Shown in pieces: positions 5,880 through 12,810 of a DNA stretch of 13,647 nucleotides; positions within the stretch are counted from its first letter, which is position 1; every line of letters begins with the position of its first letter. The notes under the pieces are model-generated. The model was not told the origin of the DNA and ran no database searches. It saw only the letters and a list, made by a program, of their open reading frames with translations. The position numbers were made by a program, and so were the translations under genes. The stretch comes from SG8-41 sp029864385 (GTDB taxonomy: Bacteria > Pseudomonadota > Gammaproteobacteria > Burkholderiales > SG8-41), in NCBI GenBank assembly GCA_029864385.1, contig JAOTTL010000100.1:1-13647 (forward strand), written 5' to 3'.

Positions 5880-6737
5880 GAGGCAACCAATCGGAAACGG
5901 GAAGCAACATTATATGTAGTGGCTACCCCGATTGGAAATCTGCGCGACATCAGCCTGCGTGCGCTCGACGTATTGACGGGCGTCGACGCGATCGCCGCGG
6001 AGGATACTCGGATCACGCGGCGTCTGCTCGATCATTACGGCATCGCCAAGCGGCTCATTGCGGTACACGAGCACAACGAGCGGCGCTCCGTGAAGCAGGT
6101 GCTTGCGTTGCTCGGCGCTGGACGATCGCTTGCTCTCGTGTGCGATGCCGGAACGCCGGCAATATCCGATCCCGGCGCGGTGCTGGTGTCCGCGGTGCGC
6201 GAGGCCGGATACACGGTCACGCCGGTGCCAGGCGCCAACGCAGCGATCGCCGCGCTCGCTGCGGCCGGCTTCGACACGCCGCATTTCCTGTTCTTTGGAT
6301 TTCCCCCGGCGAAAAGCAGCGCGCGCCGGCGCGCGCTTGCCGCGCTCGCGGCGCTGCCCTACACGCTCGTTTTCTACGAGGCGCCGCATCGGATCGCCGA
6401 GTGCCTGCAGGACATGAACACCGTGCTGGGCGCAGTACGGCGCGTGGTCATTGTGCGCGAGCTCACCAAAGTCTTTGAATCGATCCACGTCTGTGCGCTA
6501 GCGCAGGCCGAGCACTGGATCGAGGCGGACACGAATCGCAGCCGCGGGGAATTCGTCCTGATCGTGGAAGGAGCGGAGGCGCCGGCTGAGGATCCCGACC
6601 AGGGGCGCCGGACGCTCGAGGTGCTGCTCGCCGAACTGCCGCTCAAGCAGGCCGTGGATCTCGCGGCCAAGCTCACGGGCGGCCGCAAGAACGAGCTCTA
6701 CCAGCTTGCGCTTGCGCTCAAGAAACGTGAATCGTGA
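5859..6737 (+). CDS. rsmI: 16S rRNA (cytidine-1402-2'-O)-methyltransferase
   Basis: RsmI adds the 2'-O-methyl group to C1402 in the decoding centre of 16S rRNA, using S-adenosylmethionine. The 292-residue length fits the family. LYVVATPIGNLRDISLRAL (18-36) is the N-terminal tetrapyrrole-methylase-like motif. AEDTRITRRLL (47-57), VCDAGTPAISDPG (94-106) and FFGFPP (145-150) follow in the usual order. The ATG at 5859 is the only reasonable start ahead of the conserved LYVVATP strand, so the 5' end overlaps the divergent lpoA gene by 21 bases. The last codons and stop (RES, TGA) lie in a 7-nt-period array. RsmH, encoded about 3 kb downstream, puts the N4-methyl group on the same nucleotide. Confidence 0.96.
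   Translation: MEHAATHEATNRKREATLYVVATPIGNLRDISLRALDVLTGVDAIAAEDTRITRRLLDHYGIAKRLIAVHEHNERRSVKQVLALLGAGRSLALVCDAGTPAISDPGAVLVSAVREAGYTVTPVPGANAAIAALAAAGFDTPHFLFFGFPPAKSSARRRALAALAALPYTLVFYEAPHRIAECLQDMNTVLGAVRRVVIVRELTKVFESIHVCALAQAEHWIEADTNRSRGEFVLIVEGAEAPAEDPDQGRRTLEVLLAELPLKQAVDLAAKLTGGRKNELYQLALALKKRES
5909..5938 (-). promoter_or_regulatory. Candidate sigma-70 promoter for the lpoA-yraN-gmhA-dolP-rfaE2 run
   Basis: On the minus strand, TTTCCA (5938-5933) and a perfect TATAAT (5914-5909) are separated by 18 bases. The expected start is near 5902, about 22 bases before the lpoA ATG. It lies inside codons 17-27 of rsmI, mirroring the rsmI promoter inside lpoA. Confidence 0.5.
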
Positions 6738-6817
6738 ATGGTAAATCGTGAATCGTAATAGGCGATTTGCCGCGTCGATGCGCATTTCGCGATTTACGAT
6801 TTACGATTTACCATTGA
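6726..6817. repeat. Inverted pair of 7-nt-period arrays between rsmI and pyrC
   Basis: Five heptamers run from 6726 to 6760, most reading CGTGAAT. An inverted set of four heptamers (ACGATTT type) runs from 6789 to 6816. The arms 6735-6758 and 6794-6817 pair at 22 of 24 positions around a 35-base loop. The array encodes the last codons of rsmI, including its stop, and ends eight bases before the pyrC ATG. A transcript could form a long hairpin here. No T-tract follows. Confidence 0.85.
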
Positions 6818-6824
6818 CGCAGCC

Positions 6825-7856
6825 ATGACGCGCATCACCATCATCCGCCCCGACGACTGGCACCTGCACCTGCGCGATGGCGAACATCTGCGCGCGGTGT
6901 TGCCGGATACCGCGCGGCGCTTTGCGCGCGCCATCGTAATGCCAAACTTGAGGCCGCCAGTGACGACGACCAGGATGGCACTCGCGTACCGCGAGCGAAT
7001 CCTCGCGGCTCTGCCGGCCGGCGCCAGGCTCGAGCCGTTGATGACGCTTTATCTTACTGACAATACGCCGCCCGGGGAGATCGCGGAGGCGCGGGCCAGC
7101 GCCTTTGTGCATGCGGTCAAATACTACCCGGCGGGCGCGACGACCAACTCGGACTCGGGTGTGACCGATCTGGCGAAGTGTCATCGCGTGTTCGAGGCGA
7201 TGGAGAAGCACGGCATGCCGCTGCTGGTGCACGGCGAGGTCACGGACCCCGGCGTCGACGTGTTCGACCGCGAGCGCGTGTTTATCGAGCGCGTGCTGGC
7301 ACCGCTGGTGAAGCGTTTTTCTGGGCTGCGCGTGGTCATGGAGCACATCACGACGCGCGAGGCGGCAGATTTCGTAACGCAGGCGCCAGCGCGCGTCGCG
7401 GCGACCATTACGGCGCATCACCTCCTGCTCAGCCGCAATGCGCTGTTCGCCGGCGGGATCCGGCCACATTACTATTGTCTGCCGCTGCTGAAACGCGAAG
7501 CGCATCGAGAGGCGCTGGTGCGGGCCGCCACCAGCGGAAATCCCAAGTTCTTTCTCGGCACCGACAGCGCGCCGCACGCGCGCGCGACGAAGGAGATCGA
7601 TTGCGGTTGTGCCGGTATCTACACGGCACACGCGGGCATCGAACTCTATTGTGAGGCTTTTTCGGCAGCGGGCGCGCTCGAGAAGCTGGAGGGCTTCGCA
7701 AGCCGCCATGGCGCGGCGTTCTATGGGTTGGCGGTCAATGACGACACGATTACGCTGGCCGATGAGCCGTGGCCCGTGGCGGAGGAGATCGCCTTTGGTG
7801 CGGATGCGCTAGTGCCGTTCCGCGCCGGCTCTACTGTCGCGTGGCGGCTCGCATGA
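6825..7856 (+). CDS. pyrC: Dihydroorotase, dimeric (E. coli PyrC) type
   Basis: PyrC interconverts N-carbamoyl-aspartate and dihydroorotate in pyrimidine synthesis. The 343-residue protein is close to the E. coli length (348). Metal ligands are all visible: DWHLHLRD gives His13 and His15, HAVKYYPAGATTNSDSGV gives the lysine to be carbamylated (Lys99), and LLVHGE, VMEHITT and GTDSAPH give His136, His174 and Asp247. Each is three residues below the E. coli number, as memory of that enzyme predicts. The ATG at 6825 has no clear ribosome-binding site and lies just after the inverted repeat. It sits between rsmI and rnpB, where P. aeruginosa, as I recall, has no extra genes. A long antisense ORF (6801-7709) is a shadow. 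Confidence 0.96.
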   Translation: MTRITIIRPDDWHLHLRDGEHLRAVLPDTARRFARAIVMPNLRPPVTTTRMALAYRERILAALPAGARLEPLMTLYLTDNTPPGEIAEARASAFVHAVKYYPAGATTNSDSGVTDLAKCHRVFEAMEKHGMPLLVHGEVTDPGVDVFDRERVFIERVLAPLVKRFSGLRVVMEHITTREAADFVTQAPARVAATITAHHLLLSRNALFAGGIRPHYYCLPLLKREAHREALVRAATSGNPKFFLGTDSAPHARATKEIDCGCAGIYTAHAGIELYCEAFSAAGALEKLEGFASRHGAAFYGLAVNDDTITLADEPWPVAEEIAFGADALVPFRAGSTVAWRLA

Positions 7857-7886
7857 GTCGGTGCGCCGCGGGGTATTGAACACATA

Positions 7887-8483
7887 ATGCGCGCCGCTGC
7901 CCGGGATGCTGTCCCGACTCCCCATCCGTCAGAGTTCGCACTGCCACCCGGCGAGCTGTGGGTTTTCGGCTACGGATCACTCATGTGGGACCCAGGTTTC
8001 CCGTATGTGAAGTGGGCGCCCGCGCTGGTATACGGCTATCACCGGGCGCTGTGCATCTATTCGACACAATGGCGCGGCACGGCGAAGCAGCCGGGCCTGG
8101 TGCTGGGCCTTGATCGCGGGGGCGCGTGCCGCGGCCTCGCCTATCAGGTCGCGGCCGTTGACGCCAAGACCGCGCTCGCCGGCCTGTGGGCGCGTGAAAT
8201 GCGACGCCGGGTATACAAGCCGCGCCTGTTGCGCGCGCGGCTTGCTGACCGGGAGATCCGCGTGCTGACTTTCATCGCCAGTGTGGAGCATCCTGGGTAC
8301 GCTGGGCGGCTTTCGGTCGAGAAAACCGCACAACTCGTGGCGACGTGCCGCGGCGACCGAGGACCTAACATCGACTATCTTACGCGCACCATCGACCATC
8401 TCGCCGAGCTCGGCGTGCGCGACCACAATCTACTGGGCGTGCTCGCAGCGGTGCGCGCCTTGCGCCCCGACGGCACGAGGTGA
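7887..8483 (+). CDS. chaC: Gamma-glutamylcyclotransferase, ChaC family (probable glutathione degradation)
   Basis: ChaC enzymes cleave glutathione to 5-oxoproline and Cys-Gly in the cytosol. The 198-residue protein shows the family signature ELWVFGYGSLMWDPGF (residues 23-38), whose YGSL loop binds the gamma-glutamyl group. LAGLWAREMRRRVYKPRLL (98-116) provides the likely catalytic Glu104. The C-terminal GPNIDYLTRTIDHLAELGVRD is also typical of bacterial ChaC. It starts 30 bases after pyrC, so the two may be cotranscribed, though no ribosome-binding site is obvious. No functional link to pyrC is apparent. It ends 55 bases before rnpB. Confidence 0.92.
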   Translation: MRAAARDAVPTPHPSEFALPPGELWVFGYGSLMWDPGFPYVKWAPALVYGYHRALCIYSTQWRGTAKQPGLVLGLDRGGACRGLAYQVAAVDAKTALAGLWAREMRRRVYKPRLLRARLADREIRVLTFIASVEHPGYAGRLSVEKTAQLVATCRGDRGPNIDYLTRTIDHLAELGVRDHNLLGVLAAVRALRPDGTR

Positions 8484-8538
8484 AACGTTCCTGCAACCTT
8501 CGCGGTGCCGGGGCGTCAAAGGAGTAAGATTCGCATTG

Positions 8539-9005
<467 letters not shown>

Positions 9006-9231
9006 ATCTTTACTTCCTCCGGTTTTGAATTTCGTTGTTGGTCCGCCGCAACAGGACTTATTTCACGAAACGCGCCGTACGGGCACGGGCGATTCTTAAA
9101 GTTATCTCTTAGAGCTCTAGTTTAACCATATGTTTATAAGTCTTAATTAAGACAAGTTTTTAAACTCAAACTACACCTCAATTATTCCCTATAAGTCTTT
9201 GTCCTAAATAAAGAAACCGGTCTCGTGTCCC
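9006..9231. other. Spacer between rnpB and the mraZ promoter with an AT-rich core (about 29% GC over 9091-9220)
   Basis: No gene is seen here. By hand count 38 of 130 bases in 9091-9220 are G or C, against roughly 65% around it. It holds several palindromes: tagagctcta (9110-9119), gtcttaattaagac (9140-9153) and the hairpin agtttttaaact (9155-9166). tataagtctt is repeated at 9135-9144 and 9190-9199. It may act as bent or easily melted DNA upstream of the dcw promoter, or as a protein-binding region; this is inference. Confidence 0.7.
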
Positions 9232-9260
9232 TTGACCCCCCTGTACCTTTTCAATATAGT
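9232..9260 (+). promoter_or_regulatory. Sigma-70 type promoter of the dcw cluster (Pmra)
   Basis: TTGACC (9232-9237) and TATAGT (9255-9260) each match consensus at five of six positions and are separated by exactly 17 bases. The expected start is near 9267, giving a leader of about 78 bases before mraZ. The -10 element overlaps the first MraZ box. Confidence 0.75.
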
Positions 9261-9284
9261 GGGAAGAAGTGGAGAAATGTGGGA
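9260..9284 (+). promoter_or_regulatory. MraZ operator: three TGG boxes at 10-bp spacing
   Basis: TGGGA (9260), TGGAG (9270) and TGGGA (9280) are separated by exactly five bases each. MraZ is known to bind TGGGN repeats with 5-nt spacers in front of its own gene. The boxes run from the -10 element to about +18, so bound MraZ should block initiation of mraZ-rsmH-ftsL-ftsI-murE. Confidence 0.85.
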
Positions 9285-9344
9285 CACGGTGTCTTTTTCG
9301 CGATGGCGCGGGAGGCATCGTTTTCTGCGGAATAAGGGGGAACC

Positions 9345-9791
9345 GTGTTTCGCGGCGTCGCGCAGCTCAACCTGGACAGCAAGGGCCGATTGGCGGTGCC
9401 TGCGCGACATCGCGATGCGCTGCAAACGCGCTGCAGCGGGCATCTCGTGCTCACCGCCGACTCCGATCGCTGCGTCCTGATTTATCCCCTACCGGATTGG
9501 GAGCCCATCGAGCAGAAGCTCATGGCGCTCTCGAGCTTCAACACACAGATACGGGAACTGCAGCGGCGACTCGTGGGCTACGCCGAGGACGTCCAGATGG
9601 ACGCAACCGGGCGCATCCTCGTGTCGCCAGCGCTGCGCAGCTACGCGCATCTCGAAAAGAACGTGGTTCTCGTCGGGCAGGGCAACAAGTTCGAGCTGTG
9701 GAACGGGGACAACTGGGAGCAATTGATGGAACGGACCGGCGGTGTCGGCGCAGGCGGATTGCCGCCTGAGCTGGAGGGCTTCTCCTTGTGA
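9345..9791 (+). CDS. mraZ: Transcriptional repressor MraZ
   Basis: MraZ is the first gene of the dcw cluster and represses it through the TGG boxes at 9260-9284. The 148-residue protein has two SpoVT/AbrB-like halves with the diagnostic motifs DSKGRLAVPARHR (11-23) and DATGRILVSPALR (86-98). It forms ring-shaped oligomers in known cases. The start is a GTG preceded by AAGGGGG (9334-9340). Its TGA overlaps the rsmH GTG as GTGA. Confidence 0.96.
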   Translation: MFRGVAQLNLDSKGRLAVPARHRDALQTRCSGHLVLTADSDRCVLIYPLPDWEPIEQKLMALSSFNTQIRELQRRLVGYAEDVQMDATGRILVSPALRSYAHLEKNVVLVGQGNKFELWNGDNWEQLMERTGGVGAGGLPPELEGFSL

Positions 9792-10753
9792 GCGTGCGCT
9801 CACATACCACGGTCCTGTTGGAGCAAGCAGTAGATGGATTGAATGTGCGCAGCGACGGAATTTATGTCGACTGCACGTTCGGGCGCGGCGGACACAGCCG
9901 TTTGATCCTGGCGCGGCTGGGAACGAATGGCAGGCTCGTCGCGCTCGATCGCGACCCACAGGCGGTGTCCGCTGGAGGAGAGATTGGAGACGGGCGCTTT
10001 CACATGGTGCACGGCCGGTTCAGCCGGCTTGCCGAACTCGCTGCTCGGGCGGGCATCGATCAGGCGGACGGGATCGTGCTCGATCTCGGCGTCTCCTCGC
10101 CGCAGCTCGACGACGCGGGCCGCGGTTTCAGCTTTCGATTCGATGCACCGCTCGATATGCGCATGGATCCGGGCAGCGGCCTCACGGCGGCGGACTGGCT
10201 GGCGCAGGCATCCGAGCAGGAAATCCGGGAGGTCATAAGAACGTATGGCGAAGAACGGTTTGCTAAACAGATTGCAGCAGCGATTGTTGCGGCTCGAACG
10301 CGGGGACCTATTGGCACCACACGAGAACTTGCCGCGCTCGTGGCAAAAGCCGTTCCCACGCGCGAGCCAAACCAGGATCCGGCGACGCGCACGTTTCAAG
10401 CTTTACGGATTTACGTCAATCAGGAGCTTGAAGAGTTGTCGCTAGCGCTGCCCCAATGCGTGGAGCTGCTCGCCCCGACAGGGCGTCTCGTGGTGATCGG
10501 TTTTCATTCGCTCGAGGACCGCATCGTCAAACGCTTCCTGCGCGAGGCGAGCCGCACCGACCGCCTGCCCGCGCGCTTGCCGGTGCGGGCACGCGATCTG
10601 CCGCAGCCGCACCTGCGATTGATAGGCCGCGCAGTGAGGCCCGCCGCCGCAGAGGTCGCGGCGAATCCCCGCGCGCGCAGCGCGATCATGCGCGTCGCGG
10701 AGAGATTACCGAGACTACCGAAACTACCGGGATTACCGGAGCCGGAGCACTAG
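9788..10753 (+). CDS. rsmH: 16S rRNA (cytosine-1402-N4)-methyltransferase
   Basis: RsmH (MraW) N4-methylates C1402 of 16S rRNA. The 321-residue protein carries the SAM-binding motif VDCTFGRGGHS (27-37), LDLGVSSPQLDDAGRGFSF (98-116), the MRMDP segment (124-128) and GFHSLEDRIVKRF (238-250). The family C-terminal NPRARSAIMRVAER precedes an unusual tail of LPx triplets (307-318) encoded by a 9-nt repeat. The GTG start overlaps the mraZ stop and has GGAGG at 9773-9777 as ribosome-binding site. Confidence 0.96.
   Translation: MSVRSHTTVLLEQAVDGLNVRSDGIYVDCTFGRGGHSRLILARLGTNGRLVALDRDPQAVSAGGEIGDGRFHMVHGRFSRLAELAARAGIDQADGIVLDLGVSSPQLDDAGRGFSFRFDAPLDMRMDPGSGLTAADWLAQASEQEIREVIRTYGEERFAKQIAAAIVAARTRGPIGTTRELAALVAKAVPTREPNQDPATRTFQALRIYVNQELEELSLALPQCVELLAPTGRLVVIGFHSLEDRIVKRFLREASRTDRLPARLPVRARDLPQPHLRLIGRAVRPAAAEVAANPRARSAIMRVAERLPRLPKLPGLPEPEH
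10703..10738 (+). repeat. Four 9-nt tandem units at the 3' end of rsmH
   Basis: Units of consensus RRAYTACCG begin at 10703, 10712, 10721 and 10730. They are in frame and encode the LPR-LPK-LPG-LPE tail of RsmH. The gene stops 13 bases later. Confidence 0.8.
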
Positions 10754-10754
10754 C

Positions 10755-11036
10755 GTGGTCAGGCTCAACTTGACTTTGTTTGCAGTTCTCATCGTCTGCG
10801 CACTCGCGCTGGTGACCTCGCAGCACCGCTCGCGCAAGCTCTACGTGGAACTGCAGAAGCGGCAAGACGTCGCCCGGCAGCTCGAGGTCGAATGGGGGCA
10901 GCTGCAACTCGAGCAGGGCACCTGGGCCCTGCACGCGCGCATCGAGAAGATCGCAACCCGGGCGCTTGGCATGCAGGTGCCGCCCGCCGCGCGCGTTCGC
11001 GTCGTCGCACCAGTGGCCGCGGAGGCGAAGCGATGA
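10755..11036 (+). CDS. ftsL: Cell division protein FtsL
   Basis: FtsL is a small bitopic divisome protein that forms a complex with FtsB and FtsQ and helps activate FtsWI. The 93-residue product has one N-terminal membrane segment (about residues 5-21, NLTLFAVLIVCALALVT), a periplasmic coiled coil (about 27-66) and a conserved ending IEKIATRALGMQVPP (63-77). The GTG start has GGAG seven bases upstream. Its TGA overlaps the ftsI ATG as ATGA. Sequence is poorly conserved in this family, so position between rsmH and ftsI is a large part of the evidence. Confidence 0.92.
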   Translation: MVRLNLTLFAVLIVCALALVTSQHRSRKLYVELQKRQDVARQLEVEWGQLQLEQGTWALHARIEKIATRALGMQVPPAARVRVVAPVAAEAKR

Positions 11037-12769
11037 GCTCGGCCGCTCGCCGCCGGGCGCCGTCGCTGCGGCTCCCGGCGTGGCGCTCGCGGCTGCTGCA
11101 GGCGCTGCTGGTTGCGTGCTTTGCCGCGCTTGCCGGGCGCACGCTCTACCTGCAGGGCCTGCACAACGACTTTTTGCAGCAAAAAGGCGAGTCTCGTTAC
11201 ACGCGTGTCGTCGATATCAGCGCCACGCGAGGACGGATCGTCGACCGCAACGATGAGCCGCTGGCTGTCTCGACGCCGGTGGAGTCGGTAGCGGCGAGCC
11301 CGGCGGACGTCGACGCCACGCCGAGGCAGCTCGCTCGCCTGGCACGCCTGCTCGGACTCAAGCGTTCCGAGTTGAAGCGTCGGCTAGCGGACACGCGGCG
11401 CGAGTTCGTCTACCTCAAGCGCCAGCTCGCGCCGGAGGATGCCGCGCGGGTGGTCGCGCAGGGCGTGCCCGGCGTTTTTCTGCAGCGTGAGTACCGCCGC
11501 TATTACCCGGCGGGCGAAGTGACCGCGCATCTCATCGGCTTCACGGATGTCGACGACCGGGGACAGGAAGCGCTCGAGCTTGCATTCAATAAGGTGCTCG
11601 CGGGGCAGCCCGGCAGCCGGCGAGTGATCAAGGACCGTCTCGGTCAGATCGTGGAAGACGTCGAGATCATTCGCACGCCCCGGGACGGGAGCACGCTCAG
11701 ACTGTCAATCGATGCCCGCATTCAGTACCTCGCCTATCGGGAACTGAAATCAGCAGTGGTGGAGCACCGCGCCAAGGCCGCTGGCATCGTGGTGCTCGAT
11801 GTCGAAACGGGGGAGGTGCTGGCGATGGCCAACGTGCCCTCATTCAATCCCAACAATCGGGGCAAGCTCGACCCGCGGCGCACGCGCAACCGGGCCGTGA
11901 CCGATCTGTTCGAACCGGGTTCGACCCTGAAGCCGTTCACGGTGGCCGCGGCGCTCGAGGCCGGCGCTGTGAAACCGGAAAGCGTGATCCAGACCGCGCC
12001 GGGACAGCTCGCGATCGGAAACAGGGTGATCCGCGACGCGCACCCGCAGGGCGCGTTGACGGTGGCGCAGGTGATCCAAAAATCCTCCAACATCGGCACC
12101 GCCAAGATGGCGCTCGGTATGGAACCGGAGCGGCTATGGGCCCTGTTCAACGAGGTCGGTTTCGGCACTGCGCCGCGCTCGGGCTTCCCGGGCGAGGGAT
12201 CGGGCAAGCTGCGCGCGCCCAGGACCTGGCGCCCGATCGAGCAGGCAACCATCTCCTACGGCCACGGCATTTCCGTATCGTTGCTGCAACTGGCGCGCGC
12301 CTATCTGATCTTTGCCACCGAGGGCGAACTCAGGCCACTGGCGCTGGTCAAGCGGCAACTGCCGCCAGAGTCGCGGCGCGTGATATCGCCCAAGACCGCG
12401 CGTCAGGTACGCCGGATGCTCGAAATGGTCGTGCAACCGGGCGGCACCGCAATCCGCGCGCAAATCGCCGGCTATCGCGTCGCTGGCAAGACAGGGACCA
12501 GCCACAAGCTCGCGGGTGGAAGCTACGCCGCGGACCGGTATATATCCAGTTTCGTCGGGTTTGCACCTGCATCGCGGCCCCGTCTCATCGTCGCGGTGAT
12601 GCTGGACGAGCCCACCGCGGGCCAGCATTTCGGCGGCGTCGTGGCAGCGCCCGTCTTCGCGCGGGTCGTGGCCGGCGGGCTGCGACTGCTCGCGGTGGAA
12701 TACGACGCGCCCGTGGACAACGTGGCCCTGCCGCCGGCGGACGGGCCCGTCATCAAGGAAGAAGTGTGA
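11033..12769 (+). CDS. ftsI: Peptidoglycan D,D-transpeptidase FtsI (PBP3)
   Basis: FtsI is the septum-specific class B penicillin-binding protein that crosslinks peptidoglycan with FtsW. From the ATG at 11033 it has 578 residues. A short basic cytoplasmic stretch precedes one membrane segment (about 20-40). The dimerisation/pedestal region begins with RGRIVDRNDEPLA. Transpeptidase motifs are complete: STLK with Ser297, SSN (351-353) and KTGT (486-489). The open frame extends 47 codons upstream to 10892, but that part overlaps ftsL. The ATG has GGAGG seven bases before it and the typical ATGA overlap, so it is the start. Length is close to E. coli FtsI (588). Confidence 0.97.
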   Translation: MSSAARRRAPSLRLPAWRSRLLQALLVACFAALAGRTLYLQGLHNDFLQQKGESRYTRVVDISATRGRIVDRNDEPLAVSTPVESVAASPADVDATPRQLARLARLLGLKRSELKRRLADTRREFVYLKRQLAPEDAARVVAQGVPGVFLQREYRRYYPAGEVTAHLIGFTDVDDRGQEALELAFNKVLAGQPGSRRVIKDRLGQIVEDVEIIRTPRDGSTLRLSIDARIQYLAYRELKSAVVEHRAKAAGIVVLDVETGEVLAMANVPSFNPNNRGKLDPRRTRNRAVTDLFEPGSTLKPFTVAAALEAGAVKPESVIQTAPGQLAIGNRVIRDAHPQGALTVAQVIQKSSNIGTAKMALGMEPERLWALFNEVGFGTAPRSGFPGEGSGKLRAPRTWRPIEQATISYGHGISVSLLQLARAYLIFATEGELRPLALVKRQLPPESRRVISPKTARQVRRMLEMVVQPGGTAIRAQIAGYRVAGKTGTSHKLAGGSYAADRYISSFVGFAPASRPRLIVAVMLDEPTAGQHFGGVVAAPVFARVVAGGLRLLAVEYDAPVDNVALPPADGPVIKEEV

Positions 12770-12810
12770 ATAAAGGGGACAAGGAGCCCATACCGGGGAT
12801 CGAGCATTGA
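12766..12810 (+). CDS. Possible 14-codon minicistron bridging ftsI and murE
   Basis: A GTG overlapping the ftsI stop as GTGA opens a frame of 14 codons (MNKGDKEPIPGIEH). Its TGA overlaps the TTG start of murE as TTGA. It could carry terminating ribosomes across the 37-base gap to murE, which has no close ribosome-binding site. It may also be chance. No function of the peptide itself is suggested. Confidence 0.25.
   Translation: MNKGDKEPIPGIEH

Noticed and set aside
6801..7709. 302-codon open frame on the minus strand
   Set aside because: It lies opposite pyrC, whose metal ligands and motifs are all intact. Long antisense frames are common in GC-rich DNA, and its composition (Arg, His rich) is typical of a shadow.
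9140..9166. Intrinsic terminator for rnpB (gtcttaattaagac followed by aagttttt)
   Set aside because: The stem is only five AT-rich pairs and lies about 135 bases after the RNA end, so termination here is unlikely.
9303..9335. 10-codon ATG frame in the mraZ leader, in frame with mraZ but closed by TAA
   Set aside because: There is no ribosome-binding site in front of it, and short frames of this kind arise easily. It shows only that mraZ cannot start at 9303.
10892..11032. Upstream start for ftsI
   Set aside because: It is within ftsL in another frame. The ATG at 11033 has GGAGG and the normal ATGA overlap.
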